A stretch of DNA of 64,000 bases from assembly GCA_039679385.1 (NCBI GenBank), contig JBDKVB010000053.1, positions 1-64,000 on the forward strand, written 5' to 3'. The position numbers and the translations under genes are program-made. This DNA is from Armatimonadia bacterium (GTDB lineage: Bacteria > Armatimonadota > Zipacnadia > Zipacnadales > JABUFB01). Numbering within the stretch: the stretch's first letter is position 1; each line of letters opens with the position of its first letter. This document shows positions 62,171 through 64,000 of this stretch, one piece after another. The notes under the pieces were generated by a model, which saw only the letters and a list, made by a program, of their open reading frames with translations, was not told the DNA's origin and ran no database searches.

Positions 62171-63390
62171 GCCTGGTCACCTCCGATCTCGCCGAGGACA
62201 ACGCAGGCGTTGCTGCCGCCGACCCCTGCGCTGATCGATGCGGCGTAGTGCACCGGCCAGGGGCGCGACTGGTTCACCACGTAATCCAGGTCCATCGCCG
62301 GGTCCGGCACACCGTCGTTCATAGTGGGCGGCACCAGTTGGGTCTCGAGGGCCTTCACCGTGGCGATCGCCTCCACGGCTCCCGCAGCGCCCATCAGGTG
62401 CCCGATGGCGCCCTTGATGGAGCTCACCGGAATCTCCGCGGCATGCTCGCCGAGGACGGTCTTGATCGCGTGCGTCTCCTCAGGATCGTGGTACTCGGTT
62501 CCGGTACCGTGGGCATTGATGTAGTCGAGACGCTCGGGAGCAAGGTCCGCATCTGCCAGCGCCTCGGTCAGCACACGGATCATCCCGTTGCCGCCGGGAT
62601 CGGGGGCAGTGAGATGGTAGGCGTTGTTGTTCTGCCAGCTCCCCAGGACCTCGCAGTAGATGCGCGCGCCACGAGCCTGAGCGTGATCCAGCTCCTCCAG
62701 GACCAGCACTCCGGCGCCCTCACCGAAGAGCGTGCCACTGCGGTTTGCACTGAAGGGGAGGATGTCGTTGGCAGTGATCGTGCGCAGAACGCTCAGGCCG
62801 CCCAGTGGGCTCCGAGCCAGGGCGTCATGCCCTCCGGCGAGCATTACATCGGCCCGACCGTAGCGCACGTAGTCGAAGGCGGTCCCAAGGGCGGCCGCTC
62901 CCGAGGCACAGGCGACCGACAGCACGCTCATGGGCCCGCGCAGACCGAAGAGCCGGCACAGGTGGTTAAGAGCCGTGTCGAAGCTGAACTCCTTGAAGCA
63001 AGCCGCAGACGCCTCACCGGCCAACCAGCTCTCGACGTAGGCATCCCAGGACACCGAGCCGCCGAAGTTGGTGGACAGGATGGCCCCGGCCCGTGATGCC
63101 TCCGACGCGGGAACCTCCCAGGCAGCATCTGTTAGGGCTTCCCGAGCCGCCGTGAGCAGGAACTGAGTCGCGTCATCCGGGGGAGAGGTCAGCCCGAAGG
63201 CACTCGCGTCAAAGGACCAGTCCCAGACCTGCCCGCCCTTCTCATTGCGAAGGCCGGTAGGGTCGAACTTGATGATGCGCGCGAGCGCCCGCCGGTTCGC
63301 GATCAGGCCCTGCCAGAAGGCCTTCACGCCGGTGCCGAAAGGTGTCACGGCTCCAAGCCCCGTGACAACCACACGTCGCAAGGAAATCAC
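62167..63390 (-). CDS. Beta-ketoacyl-ACP synthase, FabF/KAS II type
   Basis: A 407-residue condensing enzyme. The nucleophile is Cys 161 in SVACASGAAALG; the catalytic histidines are in NAHGTGTEYHDPEE (about 296) and KGAIGHLMGAAG (about 331). This intact triad marks a working KS. It would extend ACP-bound acyl chains. The neighbouring gene is a Cys-less paralogue and the next two are E1 subunits, so this is not a normal fab operon; no ACP, FabD, FabG or FabZ is present here. GTG start at 63390. Distinguishing fatty-acid from polyketide use is not possible from sequence alone. Confidence 0.9.
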   Translation of the reverse strand: MISLRRVVVTGLGAVTPFGTGVKAFWQGLIANRRALARIIKFDPTGLRNEKGGQVWDWSFDASAFGLTSPPDDATQFLLTAAREALTDAAWEVPASEASRAGAILSTNFGGSVSWDAYVESWLAGEASAACFKEFSFDTALNHLCRLFGLRGPMSVLSVACASGAAALGTAFDYVRYGRADVMLAGGHDALARSPLGGLSVLRTITANDILPFSANRSGTLFGEGAGVLVLEELDHAQARGARIYCEVLGSWQNNNAYHLTAPDPGGNGMIRVLTEALADADLAPERLDYINAHGTGTEYHDPEETHAIKTVLGEHAAEIPVSSIKGAIGHLMGAAGAVEAIATVKALETQLVPPTMNDGVPDPAMDLDYVVNQSRPWPVHYAASISAGVGGSNACVVLGEIGGDQA

Positions 63391-63487
63391 ACTCTCTGAA
63401 GAAGATGGCGGGCGAGAGTCTGCCGCCGGGGGAGACGTATCAGTGCCTTCTGGCCTGCAGGCCCCTTAAGTGGTGACGAACCAGCAG

Positions 63488-63518
63488 CCCGCTTTGCTCA
63501 CTAACGGGTCAAAGCGGG
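63488..63518 (-). promoter_or_regulatory. Perfect stem-loop upstream of the ketosynthase operon
   Basis: CCCGCTTTG (63488-63496) pairs perfectly with CAAAGCGGG (63510-63518) around a 13-base loop. On the minus strand it lies after the acetyltransferase stop and 98 bases before the KS start. It lacks a T-run, so it may be a weak terminator of the upstream gene or a leader element of the KS operon. Confidence 0.45.
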
Positions 63519-63590
63519 ACCTCTCACCCCGAAAGACACAAACACTCGGTGTCCCATGGGGTTCCGCCTGGTTGGCGGCACGGGCAGAGG

Positions 63591-64000
63591 CTACAGCTTC
63601 AGGTAATAGCGGACATGCGGGGTAGATCGGTCAAAGCCGGCCTTCTCGTACATGGCTCGCGCCGGTGCGTGCCCCTCATCGAGGCCCGTGTTGACGCTTA
63701 CGGAGGCCATTCCCATCTCACGGAGCACTCGCAGCACCTCACGGCACTGGGCGACGCCGATGCCACGGCCCTGAAAGGCCGGATCGACACCGTTGTTGCC
63801 GATCTCTGCGATGCCACGGTCGCGGTAGGGCACGAAGGTGATGAAGCCGGCGATCACAGGGGAGCCGGACGCCGGGGTGATCTCGGTGACAAGCGTCCAC
63901 TTGGAGTACTCGGTGACGAAGTTCTGGACCTGCTGGCGCTTGTTGCCTTCGGGGTCCGGGTTGTGGAGCTGGTAGAGCTCCTCGCCGAGCATCTCGCGCT
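63591..64000 (-). CDS. GNAT-family N-acetyltransferase (partial, runs off the window)
   Basis: The last 133 or more residues of a GNAT acetyltransferase, continuing beyond the window edge. The acetyl-CoA loop is in IGNNGVDPAFQGRGIGVAQC (Q-x-G-x-G/A type); SVSVNTGLDEGHAPARAMYEKAGF is the following helix and strand. The first beta strands expected for the fold are not in the window, so the apparent ATG near 63992 is probably internal. The acceptor substrate is unknown. Confidence 0.8.
   Translation of the reverse strand, partial: REMLGEELYQLHNPDPEGNKRQQVQNFVTEYSKWTLVTEITPASGSPVIAGFITFVPYRDRGIAEIGNNGVDPAFQGRGIGVAQCREVLRVLREMGMASVSVNTGLDEGHAPARAMYEKAGFDRSTPHVRYYLKL

Noticed and set aside
1-64000. 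Prophage, transposon, CRISPR array or rRNA/tRNA genes
   Set aside because: No transposase, integrase, terminal inverted repeats, direct-repeat array or rRNA-like stretches were seen on reading both strands.

Overview
The window is GC-rich, densely coded chromosomal DNA from a free-living bacterium with two membranes. Outer-membrane export is indicated by an LptF/LptG-type permease, and there are many signal peptides and lipoprotein signals plus an S-layer-homology (SLH)-like protein. RNA turnover is of the RNase J + PNPase type. The mix of RNase J, SLH-like and copper-amine-oxidase-like domains, several sugar-isomerase TIM barrels, a DUF6785-type membrane protein and very large secreted carbohydrate-active proteins fits Armatimonadota, or a neighbouring diderm Terrabacteria lineage, better than Proteobacteria. 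This placement is inference: no rRNA gene is present. I saw no tRNA, insertion sequence, prophage or CRISPR array.

Layout. 1-4.7 kb (minus): PfkB-type sugar kinase, class I aminotransferase with a long structured leader, secreted beta-helix protein. 4.8-10.5 kb (plus): LOG-like protein, beta-CASP metallo-hydrolase, glycosyltransferase, polyprenyl diphosphate synthase, MTA/SAH deaminase. 10.5-19.2 kb (minus): two secreted proteins, then LptF-AcpS-L,D-transpeptidase, a sugar isomerase, and two lipoproteins carrying zinc-ribbon cysteines. 19.6-23.8 kb: a second sugar isomerase, two minus-strand envelope proteins, a nitroreductase coupled to an orphan HsdS-like protein. 24-37.5 kb (plus): DUF4349 protein, RecJ, NDP-sugar pyrophosphorylase, a serine-synthesis pair (class V aminotransferase + SerA), SurE, radical SAM protein, coiled-coil protein, PyrG and PcrA. 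37.5-51.5 kb: DUF6785 membrane protein, a lipoprotein under a promoter with a palindromic operator, a sugar operon (BadF-type kinase, two SIS proteins, RhaI-type isomerase), and convergent to it two huge secreted polysaccharide-active proteins. 51.6-59.1 kb (plus): rpsO-pnp-dapA-udg-rnj and a Big2 lipoprotein. 59.2-64 kb (minus): ketosynthase, degenerate ketosynthase, E1-alpha and E1-beta of a 2-oxo acid dehydrogenase, and a partial acetyltransferase.

How the parts connect. The secreted beta-helix, heparinase-like and LamG/TIM-barrel proteins suggest growth on complex polysaccharides, with the kinase, SIS proteins and isomerases handling released sugars. The rpsO-pnp-...-rnj block carries the RNA-decay machinery, and its leaders are rich in RNA structure: a hairpin over the rpsO ribosome-binding site and a roughly 33-bp stem before pnp. 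The most unusual module is the overlapping ketosynthase / pseudo-ketosynthase / E1-alpha / E1-beta operon at 59.2-63.4 kb, which looks like an acyl-chain pathway primed by decarboxylation of a 2-oxo acid.
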